Below, one piece after another: positions 1-10,614 of a DNA stretch of 14,518 nt. Below the pieces are notes generated by a model. That model was given only the letters and a program-made list of their open reading frames with translations. It was not told the origin of the DNA and searched no databases. A program made the translations under genes and the position numbers. Source of the DNA: Collybiopsis luxurians FD-317 M1 (Eukaryota; Basidiomycota; Agaricomycetes; Agaricales; Omphalotaceae); the NCBI GenBank assembly GCA_000827265.1, contig KN834781.1:465591-480108 (forward strand). The letters run 5' to 3'. The number at the start of each line of letters is the position of its first letter. The first letter of the stretch is position 1.

Positions 1-2159
1 GTATTAGAAACTGAAGCAAAAGTTCGAATTTCCAAGGACGTACTTGCGACCAATACAAGCCCGCGGACCTGCGAATAAAGATAAAATTGAACTCGTGCGA
101 TAAATTGAGTATCATCATATAAACTCTCACCGGCACTGAAGGGAATGAATGCATCGCGGGGCCAGTCCGGTTCTAGGAAACGAGCAGGGCGGAATTCCTC
201 GGGATCTTTCCAGTAGCGGGCTGCGAGGGAGGTCAACAATCATACATCAGACAAGTATCGAACAAGTAGGACACGTACGGTTGTAGTGCAAGCCAGCTAT
301 GTTAATGGTGATACGGGTGCCCCGGGGAATTGGAAGGATACGCTTTTCGCCTGCGGGGTTGCTTATAGTAAGGCTTGTGTCCTCGGCACTGTACTTTGGA
401 ATATCGGTCACCTAATAGGAATCGGTGAGGTCTACTGCACTGGATGATAATGACAAGCGTCTCTTACTGGGGGATACATGCGCACGGTCTCGTAGAGCAC
501 CCTGTGAGATTCATGAGCGGCGTTCGAGGAAAGACATGTCTGAGGTGCACATACGCCATGGAGTGCGTGAGTAGAGGCATCTCCTCGTATGTCTAATGTC
601 AGAAATCTCCGATGAGCACTAGGACACTACCGCGCAGCACACGGCTTACTGGTGGTCTACCGTCTGGAAGGACTGACTTGATATGCCGGAACAGTATCTC
701 TTGCTGATCGGGGTACAACGCGAGAAGGGCAAACGCGAAGCAAAGGGTATGGGCAGTCGACTACGGAAACGACGTCAGCTGGGTAAAGGTTTCAAAGAGA
801 TTACACTACCTCGTGCCCAGCTATGAGAAATACGAAGATATTCCCCGTCAAGTCTCTATCCGTGAACGATGGATCACCATAACTAGCCTCAAGAAGATTG
901 CTCAAGAGATCATGCTTCTCCTCCTTCTGTGCATTCCGGCGATTCCAAATCAATTCCAGCATATACCTCTAAGATCATCATCAGCAAGACGGTGCAGGCA
1001 AAAGAAAGCAAAACTGCTCACATCCAACTCTTCCGATGCGAGACGGATCTTGCGGGTATACGCAGTCATCCCCATAGCCCATTCCGGAACAAAGAATCTG
1101 ACAAAAGAATTCTTTGACACTTCGTGTATGGCACCCTTGAATGTCATTTCATGATTCGGCGGTATACTTCCGTCATCTTTCCAGGATATTTTCTTTCCGA
1201 AAGCTACAGGCTGACGTTATATTTTTATGTTCCACATCGATCCACACGGCTTACCGGCAGCGCTGAGAGCAAAGAGCGAGATCTAAAGGGACATATAAGC
1301 GATGCATCATTTCCGAATGAAATTGCACATACGGGAAGGGTTATATTTACAGCATGGTCAACGACCACGGAGTCCTGCGGGCCCCAGACGTCGAATAAAT
1401 CTCCTATGATTCTTTCAGTCTCGTTCCAAACAAGCTTGTTGTTTTTCTGGCGGGCTTAAATTCAGAAAATAGGTTTTGTACAGAAGACACACAACGCACG
1501 TCGTTGAACGCAGGCGCAGCGATTTTCCTAAATTTCTTCCATTCCTCTCCTTCTGAAGCGACGATATTATCTCCAAAGAACGACAGGACTTCGTACAACT
1601 TCACGGGCTTTGGGAACCTAGCACGGGCAGTCGTGACTTCCTGGGCATCGATCCATATTCGGCTGCACAAAGCTAACACTGTCAAGACCTACCTTGATAA
1701 CCGCAGCATCTGCGAGTATCACATTGACACCTGTGGTCGGGAAGATGGTAGCCTACAGCCGACTCAAGCGAACAGTCAGAGATTCAGGCTCGCTCCTCAC
1801 GTGTACAGTAGCATCGAATCCCAAGTTTGAATATGCTGTAAGCTGGAGGTAAGCATTTCGCTCACGGAGAATTACATACGGACAACGCACGTTTATATTT
1901 GTCCATCCAATAAGCATTCATACCTCTTGTCAAGCCCCGCACTTGGGGAAAAAGGTTTGAGATAATGGAAATTTGAGAAAATACGGTGAAGAAATGGGGA
2001 TACGACCTGATAAAAATGAAGACCAGATCTTTTTTGAAAATGAAGGTAAACGTACCCTAACGGCTGCACCGCTCGTTTATACTCGAGATACTTTTGAATC
2101 GCATACAAGGCGAGGAGGGATGCCCCTACAAAAATCAGATTCGACAGCCAGGCTCCCAT
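1..2159 (-). CDS. Cytochrome P450 monooxygenase, 15 visible exons, 3' end beyond the left edge
   Basis: Membrane-anchored heme monooxygenase, probably in the ER with a P450 reductase partner; substrate unknown. I read exons at 2159-2056, 2006-1891, 1835-1801, 1752-1693, 1640-1500, 1446-1333, 1282-1255, 1203-1022, 968-810, 760-650, 592-555, 501-468, 411-279, 220-131 and 68-44. All introns are GT-AG and every join keeps frame, giving about 456 residues with no internal stop. Seen: N-terminal hydrophobic anchor (residues 5-20), C-helix WKKFR (139-143), I-helix AGHES (310-314, with Ser at the usual Thr position), K-helix ETVR (367-370), FRPARF (PERF region) and heme loop FSAGPRACIG with Cys453. 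Positions 43-1 read as an intron with a CTAAT branch-like site near the edge, so the last exons (roughly 60-90 residues) lie outside. The acceptor of exon 3 is uncertain (1835 or 1842 with a different donor). Family resemblance is to basidiomycete CYP5150-like P450s, from memory and not certain. Confidence 0.9.
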
Positions 2160-3300
2160 AGACGTTGGATGTTGAAGAAATACAAGGAAGCGATGGCGAA
2201 GGAGTAGAATTGATTCAGCGGCTATTCCCGAGGAATGATGGCTTCCTGGGCTTCACAAAATCTGCGGGGCATTCGGGCCCGCGGCGTCAGCAAGTTTCGG
2301 CTATTCATCCCGTACTCGAACACACTCACCATATCCTCTCCCATCCATTCTCTGTCTCTACTGCAGTAGCTATTAATAGCGTTTGAAAAGAAACTTTGTA
2401 GTCTTCGGGGATCTGAGCCCCTGGCGTACCTTGTAAATACGTTAGCTTTTCCATTGCAGAACGGCTGTTAAGTATGCTGTCACTGTTCACGTTACACTAT
2501 CAGCCTATCTATCATTTTGCGCTTGCTGCTCGCTTCATGTGCACACTTTGCAGAGATCGGAAATCCTTTGCCATATCGGTCGGTGCGTGTATGAGAGGAT
2601 CTAGATTATCCAAGCCTTCTAGTGCACGTTCGGAGCCAAAATCTCCTTTACAGCCAGACCAGTTATAAGAGGGAGGGGCCGTACAGACCTCAGTTGGGTA
2701 TCCGTGGTAAGCGGGAAAGAATGGAGATCAGGTGGGTCCAATCCAAAAGTACGTTCATTCGGCTCTACTGAGGGTATCACGCAGCGCTATACTCAGTACT
2801 TTTGTTTCTTCGAAGGTATGGATGATACCAGTCGAGGGAAAGGACAGTAAATAAGCGCTCGAACGCCCGGCCACCTATATGAGGAATTAAGCGCTCACAC
2901 AGAAGGTGACTCTTTACACTCTCTTTATCACCTCAGGACTCAAGTAGGCAAGGTAACGGCTGAGGAGCGGCGAGTAGCAAGTCTATCTTTCTCTGTGCTT
3001 TGCCCAATAATAGTCTTCGGCGACAAGCAGAAGGTTGTAAAACCTGATCATGATCTACACTCAATGTACATAGCCGCAAGAGCTCGAATCACCATTCAAG
3101 ATATCTGAACCAGATTGGACACGGAATCCGAACAAGTGGCTGTGAAATATGTTGTGAACAGTCAAATCAATTCAGTTCGTTGCATAGACCACAAATGCTG
3201 ACCACTGCCAGTGATCATCATAAGGCTTTTGCGGTGAAGCATCTAATGGTTCACCGCAAAGGAATCAGTCGAGGTCGACCTCTGTCTAGACCAACCACGA
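2160..3300. other. Divergent intergenic region between the P450 and the membrane-protein gene
   Basis: About 1.1 kb lies between two divergently transcribed starts and so should hold both promoters. Short open frames occur (for example 2474-2668) but show no recognisable motif, hydrophobic pattern or plausible splice chain. A CCAAT core lies near 3003. No tRNA, transposon end or long repeat was seen. Confidence 0.5.
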
Positions 3301-5390
3301 ATGAAGAGTGCTTCTTCTCTTGCTATGGCTTTGGCCACTTTTCATGGGCTGGTCGCTGCTGCAAGCGTTGCTGGTGAGTCTGAACTTTTAGTCTTTTCAG
3401 AACAGCCTATTGATCTCTGCTTGTACGACCCAAAGTTCCGCCCACTTTGAGTACTTTCCCCATCGAAGCAGCTTCCACGTCCACTAGTTCTGCTCCAGCT
3501 GGAACCCCTGCATTCATCTTTAACAAACTCCCCTCATCCGAAATCGAAACCTGCTCAACGAATTTCACCATTTCATGGCTCTGGGGATATGACGGAGCTT
3601 TACCGGCCAAAGGATTCACACTGTCGGTCACCAATATTAATGTTACTCAGCAAGCTCCACCGTCTACGCTTAGCTCGTCCTCTTCTTTCACTTTTTCCTC
3701 TCTGTTGTCCCAGACTGGAGATCCATTCTCAGTCATAAACCTCCAACTCATTCCTTCTGTCGCTAAAGGTTCCATACTTTCCACAGGGACCGTATCTGCG
3801 GCTCCGGGAGCTTCTACCCCATTATCGGGTTTCATAGAGTCTTGGACTACTTCTCTGAACCCGAGGACTCAGAACAATTTTACTTGGAATAACGTGAACC
3901 TTCCCCAAGCATGGTATCGGATCTTGGTCACGGCAACCGACGCAGGTAATACAGAGGGAATATGGTCGGCATTCAATGCTGCCAGCGACCCCTTCTTTAT
4001 TCAGAACGGCAGCGACACATCCTGTCTTTCCTTGTTGGATTCTAGCACATCCGATTCTTCAGGTAATACTGCAAATTCATCACCTTCTAAACACTTAAAT
4101 CGAGGTGCCATCGGCGGAGGCGTCGTCGGTGCAATTGCCGCTGTTGCCGTCATTTTAGGTGCTTACTGGATCTATAGACAGAGTCGACGACGTAAGGCTA
4201 TGAATAGCCTCAATGCTACTTACGCCGACGACTCACCTCACCCCAATATTGACCAATGGGGGGCCCTGAACTCATTCGACCCAAAGTCAAAGGAAGCTGG
4301 TCTTGATCCCACCATTGCTCTCAACACCCCTGTCACAAGTCGGCAACAGCAACCAAGTGAATTCAGCTTGGGTAATATAGGATTTGCTGCCTTGAGCCTC
4401 GTCCGAAGGCCTTTGTCTACACATACCGTCAGACCTAAGAGACCCACCAGGCGATCCAAGCACAATTCCACTGGGAGTACGGAATCAACAGGAGCAATGA
4501 TGACATCCTTTCTCAGCCATTCTTCGTTTTCTGCTACATCCTTTGTTCATGGACACTTTGATCCGTACAATAGTAGAGGGGTGGAGGAATCAGGGTTAGA
4601 AATGGGTGTTTCCCCAAATTCATCATCTTTAAACAGGGATGAAAGCCAGCAACTTGAAACTTTCGTCTCGAGTATTGATTCTCTCGGATCTGGTGCCCCT
4701 GGAGCTGAAGCTATTCCAGTTGGGTACCAGTGGTCACCATTAGCTACACCTCTGCCCTCTCAACCAGCATCTCGACGCGACTCGCGGTCCCGCTCAACCA
4801 CGTCACTTCCGAGTGCAAAGAGAACATCTAGTTCCACTGACATGCGATCTAAATATCAGATTGGCTCTCCGACGTCCCCTCGTCTTCCTAGACATGTACC
4901 AGAAGTCCCAAGAAATGATTTTACGATTAAGCATCAGAAAAGAGGGTCCTCTCCTGATGCTACTGCCTACACTCTGGGTGGAGGTAATTCTGATGATTCG
5001 CAAGTTATTCTGACTCGGAGTAGTAAAGGCTCGATTAGGCGAAAACCAGTCCCATCATATGAAATCAATGGACTTCCTGCGGATTCGCCTGTTTTACCTG
5101 ACCACCCGTATCCTGGAACTACCAGCACTCAAGCTGTGAACCCCGCAACGCCGAAACGACGACCTCTCCCGGTACCTCCAACATCTGAATCATCTTTGTC
5201 TTCATATCCTTCCTCTCAGCGACTCCATCAGCCATCTGTGCACTCGCTGAAACATACAAATTCCATTCGCTCTCTGGGTTTATTGAGAAAGATGGAAGGT
5301 GATTTGACTGGCTATGGTACCGCACTCGGGAGGGAAGGTGGAAAGCAAATGCATGAGTTGATACCGGATATGCCGCCTATGCAGAGTTGA
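3301..5390 (+). CDS. Single-pass membrane protein with signal peptide, glycosylated ectodomain and Ser/Pro-rich cytoplasmic tail
   Basis: Likely a type I plasma-membrane or cell-wall-facing protein; the exact role is unknown. Exon 1 is 3301-3373 and encodes a hydrophobic leader (MKSASSLAMALATFHGLVAA). An intron of 62 nt (3374-3435) joins in frame to exon 2 (3436-5390), giving 675 residues. A second in-frame ATG at 3325 has a better context and still leaves a leader. The ectodomain (about 28-245) has several N-x-S/T sites (NFT, NVT, NFT, NGS, NSS) and few Cys. A small-residue-rich transmembrane helix follows (about 248-270, GGGVVGAIAAVAVILGAYW), then a stop-transfer run RQSRRRK. The roughly 400-residue tail is rich in Ser, Pro and Thr, probably disordered, and contains RPLPVPP, a class I-like SH3 ligand, near residues 577-583. 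The layout recalls fungal Mid2/Axl2-type sensors. The ectodomain end (SDPFFI) faintly recalls Kre9/KNH-like domains. Both are inference. Confidence 0.82.
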
Positions 5391-6018
5391 ATGAAGAGCA
5401 GTGGGCTTGATGCTATCTTGCTCTAATTTATTTTGGTTCGTCGACCCTAGCGTTAGTTTAACCTCGCAGCTCATCACTCTACAGGATAAATGGCTTGACG
5501 ATGACCCTTAACGACCTCACATTTCCCTCAAGTTGTCCAGAGTAACCGTCATTCAGCACAGATGCTTTTAATTTGATCAGTTTGTATCAAACCAATTGCA
5601 TGAGTGAGAAAAGAGATGGTTCCTGAAGTTTAAATGAATTCCTTCCTCAGTTTCAATACATAAATCAATTTCGGCGTATTTTTTTTTTTTTTTGGGTAAA
5701 TACGTCGCGTCATGAGCTGTAGATCAGCGATTGCCCGATACTAGTACGATGGTATGTAGAATATTTTCCCTTGGTTGAGTTGTCGGTTTTGCTCTTATAT
5801 ATAAAATTAGATCTCAGAAAGCAACATAACAAATATGAGTTAGCATAGGCAACTCACTAGACAATGATTTCCTGGCCAATTCAAAAATGCTGCTTGATCA
5901 TGAATACGACTCGGATAATTTATCCTAGCCTTTCCGGATGCATAAATTCGCATTTGCCTTTTATGATACATTGCAATAGAAGAAGAATTTAGACATACAT
6001 ATCCCCAGCTTCCATCCT
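5391..6018. other. Convergent 3' intergenic region
   Basis: It lies between the ends of the plus-strand membrane-protein gene and the minus-strand F-box relic, so it should hold the 3' UTRs and poly(A) sites of both. It is AT-rich, with a T homopolymer at 5679-5693 and TATATATAAAA near 5797. No coding pattern was found. Confidence 0.5.
5679..5693. repeat. 15-nt T homopolymer
   Basis: Uninterrupted run of 15 T on the plus strand (A on the minus strand) in the convergent intergenic region. It could be a simple repeat or a remnant of a poly(A) tail on the minus strand. No target-site duplication was recognised around it. Confidence 0.9.
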
Positions 6019-7205
6019 CTATCCCTTCTTTCGACACAACTCGTCAAACAATGCAGACACCGACTTCTTGTTGATTATATCCTCCGCCGTTTTCTCCGCA
6101 AACCGAATCACCTTTAGTCCATCAGCTTTCATCGAGTCTAGAATATCGCAAACCTGCCGATACTGAGAATATCTTGCTCGACGGCCGTTGAAGGATATTC
6201 CAAACGTATGCACAGTATCGGCTAAGTCAATCCGACGCTCGGTATTCTGGCACAATTCCTCCTCCTCCCTTATAAATGCTTTGAAGGTTGTCTGTAAGCC
6301 GATATACTGCAAACGAGGGAAAACGGTATAAACCAAAGGGAGTTCGGATAGACTATGATCCTCATCTTTGAAAATAAGGAGAGACGTTACAGATGGAAGA
6401 CTTCCAGAGACATATCGAGACTGCAAAAGGCCGGTTACAAATTCTCGCACGTAGATTTGAGAGAGACTGGGCAGTAAACGGTTGACGACGGCCTCTGTCC
6501 ACATCATCCGATTGGGGATGAGGGGGCATGGAATTAGAGGGAAAGTAGCTGTCCGAAGTGAGGGATTCGCGGCAAAAGAACAGCTGTCGTCCCATGTAAA
6601 ACTGAAGAAGCCTGGGACAGAAAGCACTTTTAAATCGGGTAAATGAGAGAATTCTGTACGGAGAGAAGCAGGGATATAGCCCATTCGGTTCCCCGGGTAA
6701 AATATAAGGATTCGCGGATTGGGTAGGCGGCGAAGGATTGCGGTAAATTCCACCATGTACCCGCCCTTTTGTTGGTCGGGGGTGAGTACTTGAAAAAGAA
6801 TACGTCGAATCGCGTTGTATAGCTTCCGAGCGATGTCTGATTCAGCATATCTAAAGTTTGCGTAGTTTTTACTGATCCAAAATGGTAATCTCTTCATAGA
6901 GAAAAGGACGAGCGATCCTGTACCAGGCCTTGCAAACTACGATGATGCGACGCTGATATCTCTGCAGTGCCAGTAAGAGTCTGTGGGCATTTTTGTGCAT
7001 ATAAACACACCATGTTCTTGCGTAAAAGCTTTAGAGGCATACTCTTTGGAAAACTAAGAAGCTTTGGAATATCTTCCAGTTGCCCGATTCCACAAGCCAT
7101 TCGTAGTATCTTCACCCATATTTCCTCCGGCGATTCGGGCAGCTGAACTATAGGGTGAGATGCAGCGTATGAGATTTTAGCTAGGGATTTAACAACTGTG
7201 GTCAT
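6019..7205 (-). pseudogene. F-box-type gene, broken by frame changes and stops
   Basis: F-box proteins of this fungal type recruit substrates to SCF ubiquitin ligases. The first exon (from 7205) has an F-box start (LPESPEEIWVKILRMAC). A plausible 62-nt intron (7042-6981) leads to YWHCRDIS, which then meets a stop. The expected second half of the F-box, VVCKAWYRIARPFLYEEI, is present one frame over (around 6940-6880) and meets TAA right after ILDQ. A stretch resembling the usual continuation, TSLGSYTTRFDVFF, lies in a third frame (6848-about 6797). From the T-run near 6795 the body reads in another frame to the stop at 6019, as a Leu-rich repeat-like region of about 255 residues (LRRLPNPRILIF, FSHLPDLKVLSV, NPSLRTATF). 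Single-base losses would account for each break. I tested obvious GT-AG introns and found none that reconnects all pieces. Real decay or sequencing/assembly error cannot be told apart here. Confidence 0.7.
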
Positions 7206-7404
7206 GGCCTGTGATTTTGCGGTACCTAATTTTCCAAAGCAAACAACACTAGCGATAATCGACCTAAACGTTGCGATCGTTGAGATCTTGGTTGAGATGA
7301 CTAGCGCCCAATGATGCGCTTTCAGCGCCTACCCGAAGTTCATTTCAGCGCTTACTCCTGCGAAAGCCCCTTGTGCGAACATCATGCTCTTGTCCTCAAC
7401 TACC
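7206..7404. promoter_or_regulatory. Divergent promoter region between the F-box relic and the kinase-fusion gene
   Basis: Only about 200 nt separate the two divergent starts. Near the kinase side it holds a direct repeat TTTCAGCGCYTAC at 7320-7332 and 7343-7355 (12 of 13 identical). The first copy overlaps a hairpin-capable GCGCT-TTC-AGCGC (7316-7328). Whether these bind a regulator is unknown. Confidence 0.4.
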
Positions 7405-9806
7405 ATGGACCCCCCAGCGAACGAGGTGCCGGCGAACCGCGATTTCTTTTTCTTTTTTAATGGCGGGGAGTTATCTCCTGATGCACCTGTCTTTTTTTCA
7501 CGACGCAAGCCGATTGCAAATGGGCGCCTCATCGACTTCCTCCCCGATGGAGTTGATGATTTCCAACTAACCTTCCTTCAAGTTCGAAATAGAGGCTCCA
7601 AGCTTTCTGACCTCGATATAGATCATTGCGAACGTCTTGATAGCACCACCGAATTGTCTTCCCTTCCCACTCCTGTTTGGATAGTTGCCCTTCGTCTAGG
7701 TATTCATTCTCTTTTTCGCTATCGTCATTGATGTTGACCTCAACTCTTGCCTACAGATTTGGTATCAGGTGTCATCAAACAACGACCTGAACCGAGCGAC
7801 TATCTTAAAGTGCATCCATCTGCTTGGTACTTGGTACCGAGCCAATACCACTTCTGCGTCTTATATCTTTCTGGCCCATCCACTCAAAATCTTTTTACGA
7901 ACCGCGACGTCTTTGTTAACAAATGCGTAGCATGGTCGCCAGATGATGGTGTATCATTCCCCCGCTTGAAAAAGTGCTTTAGTGATATTCTTCAGGAAAT
8001 AAAAATGCCCAGGCCATGGACAAAAGTGCATTCCTCGAGGCTTACTTGTTCGAAATGCTAACCATTATATCAGGATAAGAAGATAGAAATCAACCTAGAC
8101 TTAATGATTGACACTGTCACCGACGCCGAGAGAGCCCTTCATCAAGAACGGGTGCATTTCATTCAGTTTGCTTGCCTGCCTAGTGACCTTCAGGATAAGC
8201 TAGGCATACAGCAAGCTGTCACTACATTTCTTACCGGGCCGTTCAACCTTTGGGTGCATCTTAGCAACACACTACGGAAACCTAACACACCTGGGTAAGT
8301 CCATGAAAAAATTTCTTTGAATATGCTAATACCCAAGTTTTCATAGGAACTCCCAAAGCTGGCCTTTCCAGGTGATGTCGTTTATACCGTGGTCGTCTTT
8401 CCCGGAGAACAAGCCTGTAGTGTCAGAGAAAGACTACGATCACTCGTTTTTGTATCCGATGTCGCTCCAGAATGATTCGAGTATCTTTGACGGCTGCGAA
8501 ACACGATTCCTCTGTGAAATGCAGTTGAAAGGCTCTGCAGACGACCGATCTCGACTGCTACTCCACGCGACGTACATAGTACGGTTGATGAACAAGTTGA
8601 AAAAGGACTTCATCGTTTTTGCGATGTATGTTACCCTGAACTTTAGTGCTACTTTGTATGTGTTCGCCCAACCGAGTGGACCAGATGAATCATCAGACAA
8701 GGTATTCCTCCTTTCCATTTTTTTCTTTGCAGGTAACTAACTTGCTTTTCAAGGTTTTCTATTCTACAGAACAATTTGACTTGCGCTCCAGGGTATCGCG
8801 TTTGGAGTTGCTCACCTGCTTGTACAATATCGTTGAAAGAAAGGCACATTTTGCTGATCCGAAGGAGTTAGAATCACTGGAGAATTGCATGTTGAAGGAA
8901 CTATACTACGAAAACACAGCCAAGCGAAAGGCGGCGGAAGGCAAGTACTCGTCGAATTCGGGAAGGAAAACTAAAAAAGCTAACGCGGGAAAAGAAGAGA
9001 CGCAGCCTATCATAATTGCCGAGGGATCTTCGGGTCCTCAAGGATATGAATTATCCGAACGCGACACTGTATGCATTTAGTTGCCATCTTCGCCTTCTTG
9101 GACCTAACATAGAACACAATGGCAGAACGGAAATTACATCGCCCTCGAACCCACCACCGGCCGCAGCGTTTTTATCAAAATGATCGCGCAAGACGATATC
9201 GAACTGCAGATATATCGGTTCTTGCAATCTTGCAGCGCGCCCCAGCTATCCCACTTCGTCCCGGTTCTCAACACTTTCTCAGTCTGCTCGACATCCTATC
9301 TTGTCCTTCCCCTGCTTACATCGGTTCGCAAGGAGCTGGAAAAGCAAGATGGAGGTGTTCTGCGAGGCCGTGTCGTATCACTTTGCATGGATCTGGTCGA
9401 AGGTGTATCTTTCCTTCACGCCAACAGAATTGCTCACCTGGATCTCAAGCCTGACAATTTTGTCATTGACCTTCAAACTCTGACACTCCAAATCCTGGAT
9501 TTTGATATGTCTGTGTGGATCCCGAAAGATCAAGACGGGGAGGACAAGATTCTCGCGGGAGATTTTGGCACATACAGATATAGGGCTCCGGAGACTTACT
9601 CTTCTGGGCCTTATAGTCCGTTCAAAGCCGACCGTTTCTCATCTGGGTGCTGCTTCGCTGACTTCTGTAAATTGCCATCGACAGAAAATTTAGCCTGGTG
9701 GCTTGAGTTCAGCAATCGTCTCCAAGCCACTGATCCAGATGAGCGACCTCATCTGAACTTTGCCAAATCAGCTGATTGCTGTCCATCGTCACCTCCTGCT
9801 TCCTAG
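7405..9806 (+). CDS. Kinase-fusion protein: unrecognised N-terminal region plus atypical protein-kinase domain
   Basis: Six exons join in frame: 7405-7699, 7757-8025, 8074-8294, 8347-8701, 8754-9068 and 9126-9806, with 48-57 nt GT-AG introns and CTAAC-type branch sites. Start 7405 is preferred because it sits in ACCATGG; 7384 is also in frame (7 residues longer). The product is about 711 residues. Residues 1-430 match no family I recognise. Residues 438-457 are basic (KRKAAEG...GRKTKK), like a bipartite NLS. The kinase domain fills 486-711: VFIK with Lys503, alpha-C Glu511, HLDLKPDN (catalytic Asp591, HRD Arg replaced by Leu), DFD at 610-612 instead of DFG, GTYRYRAPE, then an F-helix-like DRFSSG and a DPDERP near the end. 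There is no Gly-rich GxGxxG loop. ATP-binding and catalytic Lys, Glu and Asp are present, so activity is possible but not assured. It is short for a kinase domain (about 226 residues). The overall plan, novel module plus kinase with NLS, could suit a Crinkler-like or nuclear signalling protein; that is speculation. Confidence 0.85.
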
Positions 9807-10015
9807 TCTTCTCCATTTTCGTGTAGTTTATTTGTGTCCTCCCCGTCCTCGTCCTTTTACAGCCCGTCTCTGGAATTTGCACTTCTTCCAGCACAGGGGA
9901 GTTAAACAGGTCCTACTTCGGCAGCGACGGTGGCGACGAAGCGAGTCATTTGTCAAGAAGTATGGATATATTGCTGATAGTATGCCTATGGAAAGGGAAC
10001 TTGTCCAAACTTTCT

Positions 10016-10029
10016 ATTTGCATGCAAAT
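10016..10029. repeat. 14-bp perfect palindrome ATTTGCATGCAAAT
   Basis: Perfectly self-complementary, and contains the octamer ATTTGCAT on both strands. It lies in non-coding sequence about 210 nt after the kinase-gene stop. Possible dimeric-factor site; no direct evidence. Confidence 0.6.
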
Positions 10030-10614
10030 CATGACCATCCATGTCTATTACACACACATTCGGCGACTCGAACAGGTAAACGTACATACTACGCAAAGAA
10101 GTACCAGTCACCTGGAGAAGGCCTAGATGCAATTGCAATATGCCTGTATCGTTTACGAATGACAGCAACCGGGGAATCCTCTGGGGTATGTAAGAAAAGA
10201 ATGGTCTGGTCTACGTGGGATTCAAATGCCACCTGAGCGAGGTGTGCAGAAACAGTAAAGGAAAGCTTGGACATTACGAGTCTGAAATGAGAGAATAATT
10301 GTAGTGGAGCCTGCGAAGCGGCGTGGCAAGAGGTTTATGAGCAAGTGGTTCGAGCATGGATCTACTCCATGTTCAAGTTAACTTTTAAATTTCCAACTTC
10401 TCGACGTCTGCAGGTACGTACTCTCCTACATCGGCACTTCGACTAGGTGCTACAGGGAATGGTGATTCTTTTGTTTGGAAATGTTCTTGCATGATCTGCC
10501 AGTCCAATATCAAATCGTCCGCTCTGTTGAGAAAATGTATGAATATTCCTGTCAACGAAGACAAGGCGTGAGGTGATTGAATACCACATCGTTTTCAATC
10601 CAGATCCCACTAAC

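Noticed and set aside
813..1830. Several plus-strand open frames of about 60-113 codons
   Set aside because: They lie opposite the P450 exons, whose motifs and splice sites on the minus strand explain the sequence.
3407..3634. Minus-strand frames inside 3407-5477
   Set aside because: Antisense to the membrane-protein gene; no motifs, and the plus-strand frame is long with signal peptide and transmembrane helix.
5679..5693. Poly(A) tail of a retro-inserted F-box copy on the minus strand
   Set aside because: The copy appears to keep an intron and no flanking duplication was found; a simple homopolymer is enough.
6362..6595. Second minus-strand frame inside the F-box relic
   Set aside because: Overlaps the longer frame that carries the Leu-rich pattern; no family resemblance.
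6789..6872. An 84-nt intron (GTAAAA...TTCAAG) that would remove the TAA in the F-box relic
   Set aside because: The splice leads into a frame that does not match the downstream body, so it does not repair the gene.
9986..10274. Minus-strand frames after the kinase gene
   Set aside because: About 60 codons each, no motifs, no hydrophobic pattern and no credible splice partners.
10310..10385. Possible tRNA suggested by GGTTCGAGC and an inverted CATGGA...TCCATG
   Set aside because: The arms needed around the T-loop-like sequence do not pair and no acceptor stem was found.
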